Source: Anthonomus grandis grandis (taxonomy: Eukaryota > Arthropoda > Insecta > Coleoptera > Curculionidae). Taken from it: a stretch of DNA of 64,000 nt. The position numbers and the translations under genes are program-made. The first letter of the stretch is position 1. Each line of letters begins with the position of its first letter. The stretch covers positions 2,914,001 through 2,978,000 of the forward strand of contig NC_065556.1 in NCBI RefSeq assembly GCF_022605725.1. The letters are read 5' to 3'. Of the stretch, positions 11,765 to 23,324 are shown in pieces. The notes under the pieces were generated by a model, which did no database searches, was not told the DNA's origin, and worked only from the letters and a program-made list of their open reading frames with translations.

Positions 11765-12674
11765 GACACTGAAAGGGTGTTGGAATACTAATATCGCAAA
11801 GAATTATGCCTTCTATTGTTAACTTCCTCCTATATTATGATTGAGCTGCCTCGATAAGAATTAGATCTAAACCAGTAGACCTGAATATAATACAGGTCTA
11901 TGCATCAACATCTGATTCAACAGAACAGAAACTAAAGCAATTTTATAGCGATATAAGAGACCTATTGCAGCTTATGAAAAATCATGAAATTAACTTAACG
12001 CGTTAACTGTCGCAAGACATTTTTAAGCATTACAAAGTTGGCATCCTATACAGCCGGCATACAAGAACCGACATCATTTTTGGGTCGCATTTGGGTCACA
12101 GACTTTTTGGAAGCTAAAATGACGTCCGGGCGAACGTTATGTGTTCATGGACATTTACTTCTTATAACTTTTTGCAGCAGCAGTCTTCAGAAGCTCCATT
12201 TATTAAAGAGAATCGTCCTTTTTACGTTTTGTTATTTTATTTAATTTAATTAGATTTTTGACAGTTTGGAATTTAGAGTTAAGAAATAAAAGCTTAAATT
12301 TATATTATATATATAAGTGTATGTAAAAAACTACATTGCTTATAAAAAGATGTGAAATTTACTACTCAAGATATCCGCGTTATAAGTAAATATATATTTA
12401 GAATTTAAGTAAGAAAGTTTGTTTTCTATTTAAGAAGTCCCCAAAGGTTAAATGACCTAAAATAGTCTTTAAACATCGCCAAAAAGTACAAAAAACGACG
12501 TCTGCAAGACGTCATTTTGCTACCTGAGATGTGGTTATTGTTCGGCCTACAAGTAAATATGTGTGTATTTTTGGTTGGCAATCTGAGCACGCAAATATTA
12601 AAAATTTTAATAAAAAACTTTGCTTTTTTTTAAATTATTTTCTACACAATAGTGCAAATTTTATGACAAAAGTA
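11765..12674. other. Unassigned DNA
   Basis: No domain-bearing frame. Two loosely related tracts with GACGTC and AAAATGACGTC occur near 12118 and 12505-12520 and might be worn ends of the adjacent piggyBac remnant, but I cannot show it. Confidence 0.4.
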
Positions 12675-13320
12675 TTACCAAAAATGGTTAGGAAAACACT
12701 GCATGCAAATCAAAAGCTTTTTGGGACATGTATTGCAATAAGTTGTCACCTTTTCAATGAATCTGCAGCTATTTTCAAGCTTTGCTCCGATGGTATCTTT
12801 TTATAACAACAAACACATCTTTTTCTAACTTTTCTGTTCCTTTTACATTTTCCTTCAGTTTCTTTTATTTTGTGAAGAATGTTTATTTGTTCTTGTTCAA
12901 TGTGATTTCTTCTTGATTCCACTAAAGCTTCGCGAACTGATGTCAACAGAAATTTTTTGAGGATAGATGCAATAGTTTATCTAAAATTAAAACATTTATG
13001 ACATATGTCCCCAATAATAATTCTGTGGCAGCCTTACGATACCATGTTATGGATTTTCGTACAGAAGATGAATATGCAGCCAATTAATGAGACAAATTAA
13101 TTTCCACCTTTCCGGTATTGTAATAAATTATGCACTGCGGTTTTTCAATTTCTTCTCGCTTTCTTTTTAATTTTCCTGGTTTAAGTACGTTCAAAGAAAA
13201 ATAGAAAACAGTAAAACATCTCTTCTATATTTCCACTTAGCGACCAACAATTCCATATTCGTTTTCTCTACCTACTATGTCCCGTTTAACTGTTCCTGAC
13301 TATGTACCACATTGTTACAT
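12675..13320 (-). pseudogene. piggyBac-type transposase, C-terminal remnant
   Basis: Read on the minus strand, blocks in piggyBac order are: VAKWKYRRDVLLFS (near 13230), KPQCIIYYN (near 13140), LAAYSSSVRKSITWYRKA then TELLLGTYVINVLI (13080-12985), and finally the Cys-rich C-terminal finger KRCVCCYKK ... VTTYCNTCPKKLL ... CMQCF with a stop at 12675. The strings RKS-x-x-WYRK and ELLLGT-x-V-x-N are characteristic of the DDE_Tnp_1_7 family. At least three frameshifts or stops interrupt it, and the N-terminal two thirds, with the catalytic Asp residues, are absent or unreadable. TTAA ends were not identified. Confidence 0.8.
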
Positions 13321-13850
13321 TTATTTTAGACAAAAAAGTCGTCAAAAATGGTGAATATCCCAGATATATACATTTATAAATTAATATATTATGAAAATGT
13401 GAATACGTTAATTATTCTCTTAGTTTTGCACTATTTTATTAGTATTCTGTAGTTAAAGTTGATTCGCAGAATTTATTTAGGGTTCTACTTACGTTTGGTT
13501 TAATATTTTTATCTATAGTGTCTAGTTTTTACGTGGTTTATTTTGTTTGAGGGCCCCAATTTAGGTTATTTAGGTTATATTATTGTAAATCCCTGTATTT
13601 TTAATATTCTAGAATTTTTATAATTGCTTTTTTTGACTGTCAGTATTTTCCTAAAATTATTGGTCTCTTTCGGCAAAACAATGAAGAGAATTCTAAATAT
13701 TTCGAAACTGTTCCATCGGGCTTTAAAAAGGACGCGCTTCGTAACATTTCATTCAGTTTCTACCTTGGAAACAATTAAACGACAGTCAAGGCGAGTTAGG
13801 TTAGTGTTTTTGACGTTGCCAATAAAAGTGTGTTCTTGAATTTCGTTCCA
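13321..13850. other. AT-rich DNA, possible remnant LTR
   Basis: No coding signal. The stretch directly before the gypsy primer-site-like sequence contains CAATAAAAGTGTG (13820), a polyadenylation-like motif, and could be the end of a 5' LTR. No second LTR copy is visible downstream. Confidence 0.3.
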
Positions 13851-13851
13851 A

Positions 13852-13868
13852 TCGGTGTCAGAAGTAAA
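13852..13868 (+). promoter_or_regulatory. Possible primer-binding site of gypsy remnant
   Basis: CGGTGTCAGAAGTAAAG resembles the GGTGTCAGAAGT string found after the 5' LTR of several arthropod gypsy elements. It lies about 50 bp before the gag-like start at 13922. tRNA complementarity was not checked. Confidence 0.3.
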
Positions 13869-13921
13869 GTATATTTGGAAGCCTATTTTAGTGGATGCCT
13901 TTAACATGAAGTCAGGCCAAG

Positions 13922-14075
13922 ATGGAGATCGAGAAATTGATTGAGTTTCTATTAAGGAAGTATGACGAACAGAAGGAAGAACAAGAAGAAAGAGATCTTA
14001 AACAGAGAAAAGAACAAGAGGAACGAAACCGTAAACAGAAGGAAGAACAAGAAGAAAGAGATAGTAAACAGACCT
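13922..14075 (+). pseudogene. Gypsy gag N-terminal fragment (charged repeats)
   Basis: MEIEKLIEFLLRKYDEQKEE is followed by three imperfect repeats of the type KEEQEERDxKQ. Such short charged repeats sit at the start of gag in several insect gypsy lineages. The frame runs straight into reverse transcriptase sequence at about 14080, so most of gag and all of the protease have been deleted. The repeats alone would not identify it; the adjacent pol does. Confidence 0.5.
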
Positions 14076-14081
14076 GGGAAG

Positions 14082-15905
14082 TACTGATTTGGTGCAGCAT
14101 CGAATTAACACTGGAGACAATGCCCCGATAAAACAAGCACCTCGAAGGATTCCGATAGCTAAACAAAGTGAAGTTTTCTCAATGCTTCAAGAAATGATGA
14201 CACAAGGAGTGATAGAACCTTCTCAGAGTCCTTGGACATCTCCAGTTGTGCTAGTGAAGAAAAAGGATGGATCTACCAGATTTTGTGTATACTATCGGCG
14301 ACTGAATGACATTACCAAGACAGACAGTTATCCCCTACCAAAAATTGACGACACCCTGGACACGCTATCAGGTTCACAATAATTCTCAACACTAGATCTA
14401 AAGAGTGGATACTGGCAGGTAAAGATGCACCCAGAAGATAAGGAAAAGACCGCATTCTCAATTGGAACAGGACTTTCGTAGTTTACAGTCATGCCCTTTG
14501 GAGTCTGCAATGCTCCAGCTACCTTTGAGAGACTTATGGAAACAGTGTTAGGTGGAATGACTTGGGAATCATGTTTAGTTTATCTGGATGACGTCGTCAT
14601 GAAGATCATTTGAAGAATATTCAAAAGGTATTTGTTAAGCTCTAAGAGGGCAACCTAAAGTTAAGTCTTGAAAAATGTTGCTTATTTCAAAAAGAAGTTC
14701 GATACCTTGGCCATGAAATATCAGAAAAAGGTGTCAAGACTGATCCAGATAAAGTAGAAGGAATCGAAAATTGGCCACGACCCACTGACAAACACCAGTT
14801 AAAAATCTTTCAGGGCCTTTGTACCCGTTACACAAAAAATTTGTAAGAAATTTCGCTAACCTTGCAAAGCCTCTACATACGCTCACCGAGGACAAAATGG
14901 TATATAGTTGGTCAACAGACTGTGAAGAAGCAATTCAACGGCTAAAAAGAGCACTGTGCACATCTCCAGTTTTAACATATCCAATTCCTAAACAAACTTT
15001 TATTTTGGATACCGATGCAAGCAATGTTGGAATTGGAGCCGTTCTATCACAAAAATATAAAAATGGCAAGCAAGTGATAGCTTGTTTCAGTAAAACGCTA
15101 TCAAAACCAGAAAGAAACTATTGTGTCATCAGACGAGAGCTATTGGCAGCAGTAAAAGCTATTGAACATCTTCATAAATATTTGTATGGTCAACGATTTA
15201 TCCTTAGGACTGATCATGCTTCTATAGCTGTTTCAGTTCAAAAACCCCGAAGGACAAATAGCAAGGTGGCTTCAACGATTACAAGAGTATCACTTTACAA
15301 TAGAACATAGCAAAGGCGAATATCACCAAAACGCCGATGCTTTATTGAGAAGTCCCTGTTTTGAAACATTCCAACATTGTTTTAAAAAGTAAATCAAAAC
15401 AGCATCCAGAGATATTTACTTGTAATAGTATTGGCCTTCACAGTTCTGAAGAGTGGGATGTAGCTAGTTTAATCCAGGGTCAGTGTGATAACCCAGTATT
15501 TGGTCTAATTTACGAACTGAAATATCGAGAAATTTCAATACCAGAATGGAAAGATATTTCTGACAAATTTCCAGAACTAAAAACTTGTCGATCTCAATGG
15601 AATTCGTTAATTATACAAGATGGATTGTTAAAAAGAGTCTGGGAGAGCGTAGATGGCAAAAAAAGACATTCCTGACAGTCCTTGCTCGAAAACAGATTCC
15701 AGAAGTTCTTGAAGCTGTTCATGGCGGTGTTGGCGGAGGACATTTTGGAGTTAGTAAGACCTTGGCAAAAGTAAGAGCACGGTTTTACTGACTGAACAGT
15801 CATGAAGATGTTGAACGCTGGTGCCGACAGTGTGAGCAGTGTTCGTCAAGCAAGGGCTTAAGAACCCGGACAAGAGGAAAGATGATGCAGTATCTTGTTG
15901 GTGCA
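14082..15905 (+). pseudogene. Ty3/gypsy pol remnant (RT, RNase H, integrase zinc finger)
   Basis: RT: QHRINTGDNAPIKQAPRRIP then VIEPSQSPWTSPVVLVKKKDG, RFCVYYRRLND, FSTLDLKSGYWQV (stop just before it), MPFGVCNAPATFERLM and a disrupted LVYLDDVV catalytic box. RNase H: 14819-15310, with LDTDASNVGIGAVLSQ, FSKTLSKPERNYC, RELLAAVKAIEH and LRTDHAS. Integrase H2C2 finger: 15690-15850, with EAVHGGVGGGHFGVSKTLAKVRARFY, a stop, then VERWCRQCEQC. The core DDE integrase is missing because the copy breaks off near 15905. Several stops and frameshifts make it a dead internal fragment. Confidence 0.85.
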
Positions 15906-15970
15906 CTCTTGGTGAATTTCGTTACAATATTATCATACCCAATCGACCTCTGAGCATGTTCAACTGTTCA

Positions 15971-16037
15971 GGCTTCCACAGTATAACTGACGCAATCAAA
16001 AGCTTTGGTGACATCACAAACTACAGCTGCAAGTTGC
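15971..16037 (-). pseudogene. Non-LTR RT scrap (AAVVCDVTKAFDCV)
   Basis: Minus strand reads AAVVCDVTKAFDCVSYTVEA, then a stop. This is the RT block containing the first catalytic Asp of jockey/I-type LINEs (compare AAVFCDLSKAFDCVDH in the LINE at 57523). Only about 20 codons survive. Confidence 0.6.
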
Positions 16038-16079
16038 ATTCTAATATTAATAATTCGATAGCTACCAGCTAAAAAAGTT

Positions 16080-16700
16080 ATAGCAGTTAGTAATATTCCT
16101 GTCTTCCGAGTCTCTCAATAATTTTAGGTTTAACTATTTATTCATGATTTTTTGTTTTCTATTTCTATCATCTATACTTTTTACTAAAAACATCAGAACC
16201 ATTTATTCAATTTATTACAAGCTACGACCGTCTCAGCAAACTCATTTACAATACAGTTTTTGATCGTTTTCGAAGTGTAATTTCATACTCTCAAGTAGAA
16301 GTAGTTGACCCGATTCTAAACGGCATGTTAAAATATGTTATTTGAGGAAATAGGCTTTCTAGGAAAAGCTTCGAAATATCCTTAATTACCAGAACTCCTT
16401 GAATAAATAAATTAATCGCACCAAGTACATAAACTATATGACATAGATTTACCAGCACAGAATTTTTCAAGATGATTTATTATAACACACCAAACCAAAC
16501 AAAACATAGCATACGTTTTCTTTTTGACGTGATGTTTATTACTGAGTTACAACTAATGGCATTTTTAATCGATGTAACAGTAATTATAACCCGGGTAAAA
16601 CGAAATCTCAGTGAAACCTTTAAAATTTTAAATGAATCAATCAAGTTTATTTTGGATTTAAAAGTATGGGTTTTTCAGTTATAAAAGAATTCAGTTTTTT
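16080..16700. other. Unassigned AT-rich DNA
   Basis: No recognisable coding, repeat or RNA signal. Confidence 0.4.
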
Positions 16701-16719
16701 AAGAACTCTCTATTGAGCA

Positions 16720-16960
16720 ACCGCCTTGAATATAAAGGAAGCATTCTGTGATACTCTGTCAAAATCTATAAAGTCTTCCTGGCAAAAGGGATAAACCGAC
16801 ACACCTGTAACTGGATGCTGGGAGAAAAATCACTACATCCCTATAAAGGGAGGATAACATTTAGAACTGCACGAGTGTGTCCACAAGGAGAAGTTCTTTC
16901 TACTCTTTCATAGTCTCTTTTGGTCAATGACCTGCTTGCCATTTTTCAACTATGAAAGGT
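16720..16960 (+). pseudogene. Non-LTR RT fragment (R1/Waldo-like)
   Basis: Broken frames give NRHTCNWMLGEK, then RITFRTARVCPQGEVLSTLS, stop, SLLVNDLLA. This is the RT segment usually written RGCPQGGVLSPLLWSLLVNDLL, just before and into the catalytic region of R1-clade LINEs. The plus orientation and sequence differ from the scrap at 15971, so it is a separate insertion. Confidence 0.6.
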
Positions 16961-16989
16961 GTGTTAGGATATAAACGTAGTTAAGGGAC

Positions 16990-17930
16990 ATATTAGACAG
17001 AAACCATTAAAAAGTATCATCGCTAACCACTAATTGACATGTATGACATTTGAAGTGTCATTTATATTATATCCCTACCGGCACCCTCCGCTATCTTACG
17101 GATGATAGACATACCCATAAACATAGCGAAATGCATGCGCATTAATGTTGTTTACATCATTGTCAAACAATAATTATTAGTTATTCAAGTTTATTTAGTC
17201 TCCTTTTGTCTGAAACACTAAAAAGAAATTTGTTTTTTTTTTGTATTTCGCATAACAATCACCACGACCAACCCAAATCTAAATTTCACTGTTTTCACAA
17301 ACAAAATTCAAGAGAAGTAGGGTCAGATTTATTGATGAATATGACCAAATACTTGGATAATCCCTATGTTGCTCCAGCAAAATAAAACATCACACCCGAT
17401 AATTTTTGTCTGATTCTATAATTGCAAAATCCTCATATTGTAACTTTAGGTACTTTTCAATTTTTAAATAACGCTACCTAATCAAATAATATTGTAGACC
17501 AAATATTAATAAATATCTATAGTTGGTTTAATATTAAATCAAAATGGTTAGAAAATTTAAAGAGTAATAATCAAAAAGAAAACGAATTTCTTCGAAATAA
17601 AGCATTTTGCTATCTTTAGGTTAGCGGTAATCGTATCACCTATTTCGAAAACACTTTTTAGGAAACTGTCAAACAGCGGCTAAGATAACGTTTACGTCTA
17701 TGTTAAGCATCAAAACAAACATATGCATCTTCGAAAACTGTCTATTATGTTATTCGCCTTCCGGTAACTTTAGCCACAATCATTTTTTATGTGTAATATA
17801 CTATTATGTGTAATGTACAACCTAACCTTTATTTTTCTTCTGTAGTTGTTAAAATCCATGTTTTTTTTTCAATAAAAGTCTTAACAAACTTTTATAATAT
17901 TTTCTTTTATTCTGGCTGTTTCGTCAAAAT
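16990..17930. other. Noncoding DNA, may include copia 5' LTR
   Basis: No coding signal. Because a copia primer-site-like motif starts at 17940, the preceding few hundred bases are the expected place for its 5' LTR. I cannot delimit it because no matching 3' LTR was found. Confidence 0.3.
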
Positions 17931-17939
17931 AATCCTGAC

Positions 17940-17955
17940 AGGTTATTGGTCCAGA
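17940..17955 (+). promoter_or_regulatory. copia-type primer-binding site (tRNA-iMet fragment)
   Basis: GGTTATTGGTCCAG after CTGACA resembles the internal tRNA-iMet primer site of Drosophila copia (GGTTATGGGCCCAG as I remember it). It lies about 110 bp before the gag start at 18051, as expected. Confidence 0.5.
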
Positions 17956-18050
17956 AATACAGAGAGCCAGTGTGTTAAAATGGTATAAAATAAAGTGTAT
18001 TTTTTGCCAGTTTTTGCCTTTCTTCTTTTACTAATATACACAAAGGCAAA

Positions 18051-18645
18051 ATGGCAACTAGTTTATCGTCCTTTGTTTCGATTGATAAAATAACTGGTAG
18101 GCATAATTATAGCGAGTGGAAGTTTGCTATGAAGGCGCTTCTAGAGCTAGATGCCGCATGGTCTATTGTCGAAGGTACAGAGGAGGATGCTAAGAAAGAC
18201 AAGAAAAATCTATCAAAAATAATTTTGTCTCTGGATAACCTAAACTATTCATACCTGAAGGCAGCAACAAAAGCTAAGGATGCTTCGCAAAGAAAAAGCA
18301 TTTGAGGGTTAAAAGAAAAGTAGGTTTCTTGAAGGCGTTAATGGACTACAATGCTGGAAGATTGTAGTTCCGTACATGAGTATTGTCACATAAGGATTTT
18401 CATGAATTATTTTTACTTCACATAAACTAAATGCTATGAATTTTAGAGTCGAAGATGAGTGGGTTGGTATCTTGTTACTGGCCGGTTTGCCAGAAGATTA
18501 CGAACCAATGATTTTGACTCTAGATAGTAATGAATTACCAATTACTGGTGACTTAATTAAGGTGAAGCTTCTGCAAGATGTGAGCTCACATTCTAAATCC
18601 AAGTCAGCAAGCTCGAACACAGCAATGTATTTGAATAGGGCCTAA
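18051..18645 (+). pseudogene. copia gag remnant
   Basis: 18051-18305 begins MATSLSSFVSIDKITGRHNY and continues SEWKFAMKALLELDAAWSIVEG, the copia gag N-terminal signature (L-x-G-x-N-Y-x-x-W). It is interrupted at 18303. 18436-18645 resumes with DEWVGILLLAGLPEDYEPMI and the LLQDV region of the UBN2-type gag domain. The CCHC knuckle that should follow was not found. Confidence 0.8.
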
Positions 18646-18889
18646 GGCTAAAAGTTTAATAAAAACTTAGTAAGTACTATAGCTATAGTAATGTAAAGGT
18701 GGAAAGCCCCAAGGGAATCAAGGTGACCAAAGTGAGGGTAAAAATAAAGCTTTTCTTGCATGTTTGTCTTCCGAAGCAGCTGTAAGTTTGTTGTCAATAA
18801 GTATAATTGTGCAGAGAGGCCATTAAGTTATTTTTGACAAATTCGGAGCTAGAATAACAGATGCTTAATCAAGTTATAGCGACTGGGTT

Positions 18890-19681
18890 TAAACATATTG
18901 GACTGGAGGTGAAAGTTAGGCTCCTAAGATATATTTGCACATTAGTAATCAGATGATTTGTGGAATCAGAGGCTGGATCGTATGAACAGGAATTCATGAT
19001 GTTGGTGCAAGCATGTCAAGTGGCTTTAATAAAATTAATATATCTAATGTCATGTGTGTGTCTTGTATGGAGGGCAAGCACAAAAGAAAGCAGTTTAAAT
19101 GTAGTACAAAGAATGCCAGAAACTTAGCACTTAGTCCATAGTGATTTGTGTCGGCCAATGGAGACATGGTCTATAGGAAAATGTAAGTACATTTTCAAAT
19201 TAATAGATGAATATTGAAGGTTTATGTTTACATCTTTTCTATCCGACAAAGGCTAAGTAGTTGATGTTTTTAAAGACTTTAAAATGCTTGTGGAAAATTA
19301 GAGAGTTAAAAAAATTAACTAATTCATCCAACAACAATTTGGTCTCTAGTCTAGATACTCCGCAGCAAAATGAAGTTACTAAAAGAGCAAATCATACTAT
19401 TTGTGAAAAAGCTCATAGTATGTTGTCTGATGAATCTTCCTAACGAATATTGGGCAGAAGCAGTAAGTACCGCTGTATATCTTATCAATAGGGCTCCTAC
19501 TAAAGCAGCGTCTGGTAAAAATCCTTATGAAGTTTGGTATAAAAAGAAACACAATTTGTCACATATAAAAGTTTTTGGTTGTGAAGGCGCATGTGCCAGA
19601 CAAACAAAGAAAGAAGAGAGATCTAAAGTCAAAGAAAGGAATTTTTATGGGTTATATAAATTTGAAAATGAAGAAAATTAA
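18890..19681 (+). pseudogene. copia GAG-pre-integrase and integrase remnant
   Basis: Near 19040 frames read MCVSCMEGKHKRKQF, the GAG-pre-integrase Cys motif, then HSDLCRPMETWSIGKCKYIF, containing the first catalytic Asp of copia integrase. 19330-19681 gives LDTPQQNEVTKRANHTI (the PQQNGVAER region) and, after a frameshift near 19440, NEYWAEAVSTAVYLINRAPT then GKNPYEVWYKKKHNLSHIKVFG, the integrase C-terminal block. Confidence 0.8.
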
Positions 19682-20123
19682 TTTGAGTAAGGATGTTATA
19701 TTTTTTTGCAGATCAGAAACTCGGTAATGGCAAAATAGTAGAGCCAAAAAGATATAAAAGTATTGTATGGCCTGTTGAGGTCCAAAATATTGAAGAATAG
19801 TAAGCATTGTTTTTAATGACCATGATAATATAAAGGTGTTACAAGTGAGGCGAAGCCTGGTGAAGAGCTAGTTGGTGAGCCTGTAGTAAGAAGGACTAGC
19901 AGGGAGGTAAGTAAGGCTGGACGGCTTGACAATTATAAAATATATCTAAATCTGACACAGGAAGAGCCTCAAACATTGTCAGATACTCTGAATTAAGAGA
20001 TCCTGGTTGGCAAGAGGCAATTAAAAAAGAGGTTTCTTAATAACCTGCTCCTTTGAACATTATATAATTTGCCTGATAACAAAATGGTAATAAATACCAG
20101 ATGGGTATTTAGATCAAAAGATA

Positions 20124-20340
20124 ATGGTACCAAAAAGGTGCAATAATTTCATGAAGAGAATTTTACGCCAATGTGCAGTGGCAAGGCTAACTATTATAAG
20201 GGCATTTTTTGCCCGTACTTTTAAAAATGACTGTAGTATAGATCAACTGGATTTTTCAAGTGCGTTTTTAAATGGTAGAATGGAATCTGAAGCATACATA
20301 ATGGTGCCAGATGGTAAGCAGAGCGTTTTATGGTTTTAAG
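20124..20340 (+). pseudogene. copia reverse transcriptase remnant
   Basis: Contains CSIDQLDFSSAFLNGRMESEAYIMVPDG, the RVT_2 block normally reading QMDVKTAFLNGELEEEIYM. A degraded VVFVDDLTITG-like tract follows near 20460, where the YVDD box should be, and the linking region TRWVFRSKD is visible near 20095. Too many frame breaks to be functional. Confidence 0.75.
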
Positions 20341-20872
20341 GCAAGTTTAAAATGCTGGAATAGTAGCTTAACGAAATAATGCCGGATTTAAAGTTTAAGA
20401 GATCACGGTATGATTTTTGAATATGTCTAAGAAACCAAATGTCCACATGGCTTGTGGTCTTTGTTGATGACTTAACTATTACCGGGAATCAAAATTAAAT
20501 TGAAAATACTGTTGAACATCTTAAGCTAGAGCTAAATGCTAAAATTTTAGGAAATGTGAATACATTCGTTTGTAAGGAAATACCCAGAAGTACTGAGAAC
20601 ATGACTATTACACAAAAGAGATACATCGAAAAAATCTTACAAGATTAGACAGATTGCAAAGGAGTATTAACACTTATGCAACCGGATTTCAATATGAAAA
20701 AGAAGATCAGTATCAAGATCAGACTGTAGTTGTACCTTATAGAAAGTTAATAGGTTCTCTTTAGTATTTAGCATGCACTTCTAGACCGAATATTCTATAC
20801 GTAATATCCGATCTTAGTCGATTTTTGGATAGGCCAACTTAACCTCTCTTATAGACTACAGGACGAAGGATT

Positions 20873-21170
20873 TTGAGGTACCGGAAGGATACCGTTGATA
20901 GTGGTTTATTTTATACTAAGGGCAGTGAAGAGCTAGTGGCATTTTCCGACACAGATTGGGCCGGTGACAAGACAGACAGAAAGAGCACGAGTGGATCTGT
21001 AATAATATATGATAGAAAGCCAATGAGCTGGTTTTCTAAAAGGCAAACCTGTGTGGCGTTATCTACCACGGTGGCCGAGTATGTGGCTGTAGCAATATCG
21101 GCGCAAGAATTTGTAAACTTAAAAAAATTTATATCTGAGTTTTCTCAAGTTAAAAGTGCAACTTTTAACT
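20873..21170 (+). pseudogene. copia RNase H remnant
   Basis: SEELVAFSDTDWAGDKTDRK then STSGSVIIYDRKPMSWFSKR and VALSTTVAEYVAVA are the three canonical RNase H blocks of copia pol (SDADWAGD, TSG, S+SSTEAEY). The Asp residues are kept but the Ser-Ser-Thr-Glu box has Glu shifted, and the domain stops at the junction with a LINE fragment. Confidence 0.85.
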
Positions 21171-21204
21171 TCAGTTATATACTGATCATTCTAAACTAAT
21201 ACAT
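21171..21204 (+). pseudogene. Left half of an R1-like LINE C-terminal fragment
   Basis: Continues, after removal of the inserted transposon and one copy of its ACAT duplication, into 23329-23470. The rejoined frame reads TDHSKLIHYMHKNGLAANAE, like the TGHCxLxxHLxRMGLAxxxxCRxC tail of LINE ORF2 proteins. The in-frame join supports the insertion boundaries. Confidence 0.55.
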
Positions 21205-21235
21205 CAGTCGCCTAGATGCAAAACCCGACAAGTCC
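21205..21235 (+). repeat. Left TIR of the possible Sola-like element
   Basis: Begins CAGTCGCCTAGATGC and ends CCCGACAAGTCC, directly after ACAT. It includes an inverse copy of the subterminal motif. Confidence 0.85.
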
Positions 21236-21569
21236 AGGTAAACAAAATTTGAGATAATGTAGAAAAACTTGTTATGTTTATTCTATTATTAATAAAGATG
21301 CAGTTTTTTAGAAGAATATTTTTTTTAACTAGACATCTTGAAAGTGTACTTTGCAAAAATGAAAGGGATTCAAAAACTGCACAATTGCATTAAATAGTTT
21401 AGACATGTCGGTTTTTGCAGATAAAATTTAGTTTCTAATAAAAAGAAAAAACATTATTAATAGAAAAAAAAGTTTTATTTGTTAATAGTACAATCAAGCA
21501 TTCGCTACTTTAAATTCGAAAGCTATCGGTTTCTGCTTCGCAGTTTTTTTCGTCATTTTCTGCAGTGTG

Positions 21570-23027
21570 TTAAATCTCTTGTTCAGCTTGGTCAAGAGCT
21601 TCGTGGATTACTGCTTTGAAAAAAATAAGTCCATCTTGATTGTCCCATTCTCTTCTGTAATGTGTCTCCAATAGTTTTGCAATACTTTTCTTCTTATCCT
21701 GCTTAATAGCTATTTCAGTATTTATTACTCTTGGGCACATTGGCGAAACCTTTTTCCCTCTTTTACTTATTGGACTTATTGGTAACAATAAGTCATTTTT
21801 GTAAAAGACTTCCCCTCTTACAAGTGGTACTCCAGTTTACCCTTTAAAAATTATTATTCTCTTTGCACGTTGGAACTTAAAATGCCAATAGCCTGCTTGC
21901 TTTAATAATTTTTGAGTTTCAGTTTTCCAATCATTAATCTTAGCATCAGTTCCAACTCTGTAAACAGTGGCAAATTTTCCACAAAAATAAATTTGAAACA
22001 AAGTGATGCAGAAATGATGAAATTTCATTCTAACTTCTAGGGCGATCCAGAGTTAGTTTACTTTTTAATGATGCACATACTATAGCAAGGTGATAAAAGT
22101 TAATCTGCATTCTGAACTAGGCTGACTGATCTGGAAGTTTCGGTAGTACCAAATTCTTTTGAAAGTCAAACGAAATTATGACTAAATCATCTTTTTCCTC
22201 TTGTAGAAATTTTTTGAAACTCTCTTAATTTGTGAAGACGTTCTTGTGCTGTTAAATTAGTCCTTTTTGTTTCATCAAGCTCCTTTTTGTACGTAAAACT
22301 TTTATTGTAAGCAAGTTGAACAGAGATCTGTCTTCGGCGTTCCAAAACCAACGTTGAAATGTTTGTTAAAATAATCTCTAAAGAAACATTCTTCGACTTT
22401 GAGATCTTCGTTCTGAGCCATTTGATTGTTGTACATTTTCCAGAGTTTTGTAATACTTAATTTATTTACCCATAAATTCTGTTAAATGTTTTTTAGCGGC
22501 AGTAATGAGATTGCACGCATTTTAAAGACTCAATAAAATTCTTTATAGATGCTTTTTTCCCTTATTTTTTTTGCCCAACTCGATCTCGGCCTCTTCTTTC
22601 GACAGGAATAAGCGAGTTTTGCTTTTATCTTTTCAAGATATGGAGAATTCTATCTTTTTTAATTTCTATAATACCTTGGAAGGCTGTTCGACATACTAGT
22701 ATTATTAGATAAAATACAAGATTTTGGTTTATTTTCAGTTTCTGTTTGCTTTCTTTGCCTAGCTGGATTTTTTGAGTCGCAGTGGTGTAATATAAACATG
22801 TCTTGACCCCTCTTATCTTTATTTTGATAAAACGCTGCATGAAATTCTTTTACAGCTTTCATAGAGAGCTGAGATGTACACTGAAATGGCTGATATGGTT
22901 TTCCATTATGGCCGCAAGTGGGGTATACAGGCAATATTTTAGCAAAATACCTATAAATGAGTATAATGTGATGTTTTAATAAAAATAAATAGCGTACCTT
23001 GTTTTGCCTTTTCTCTTTTTGTCTCAC
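21570..23027 (-). pseudogene. Transposase-like protein of the 21205-23324 element, broken
   Basis: Order on the minus strand: 23027-22659 N-terminal region with VKEFHAAFYQNKDKRGQDMF and a Cys/His-containing start (PTCGHNGKPYQPFQC); near 22450-22320 a block reading VEECFFRDYFNKHFNVGFGT then PKTDLCSTCL; near 22200-22140 VIISFDFQKNLVLPKLPDQS, the likely first catalytic Asp region; 22028-21837 C-terminal GYWHFKFQRAKRIIIFKG; 21788-21570 terminal KKSIAKLLETHYRREW. I recognise this as a protein type found repeatedly in insect genomes without a firm name. Several frameshifts and stops separate the blocks. The possible Sola assignment rests mainly on the 4-bp duplication. Confidence 0.6.
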
Positions 23028-23293
23028 ACTTCACATTATTATATATTAATACATTTTTTATAAACGATTCATAGAATCCATGCTACATCATGCTATCCTT
23101 TCATTGGCGAGTTGGAAATGTCGACTTTTGCATCTAAAATGGGGCTGGACTTGTCGGTTTTTGCATCAAGATACATTTTTAGGAGCCTATTCTAATCGGA
23201 TTTGTCGGAATTTGCTCTATAAAATATTTATGGATGTGTAGGTTTATGTGTCTTAATATTTGTGATGTAATAATAAAGGTTTCGGAAAAAAAG

Positions 23294-23324
23294 TGACTTG
23301 TCGGGACTTGCATCCAGGCGACTG
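23294..23324 (-). repeat. Right TIR of the possible Sola-like element
   Basis: GACTTGTCGGGACTTGCATC followed by CAGGCGACTG, then ACAT. Inverse of 21205-21235. Confidence 0.85.

Larger units (their letters stand above)
17930..21170 (+). mobile_element. Ty1/copia retrotransposon, decayed
   Basis: Gag, GAG-pre-integrase, integrase, RT and RNase H blocks follow in copia order on the plus strand. Stops and frameshifts are scattered throughout. The 3' end is lost: RNase H runs into a non-LTR fragment near 21170, itself split by the transposon at 21205. Confidence 0.8.
21205..23324 (-). mobile_element. DNA transposon with 4-bp duplication, possibly Sola-like (2120 bp)
   Basis: Terminal inverted repeats match at 28 of 31 positions (left begins CAGTCGCCTAGATGCAAAAC). 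The flanks are ACAT on both sides (21201-21204 and 23325-23328). Subterminal repeats of the form GACTTGTCGGTTTTTGCATC occur at 21402, 23116, 23147 and 23197 and inside both TIRs. The minus strand carries a broken transposase-like protein. A 4-bp duplication is compatible with Sola, but the superfamily is not settled. Confidence 0.75.

Noticed and set aside
13922..14131. Charged Glu/Lys/Arg repeat as a possible novel coiled-coil protein
   Set aside because: The frame fuses directly to gypsy RT and such repeats occur at the start of gag. The opposite-strand Ser/Cys/Leu frame is its shadow.
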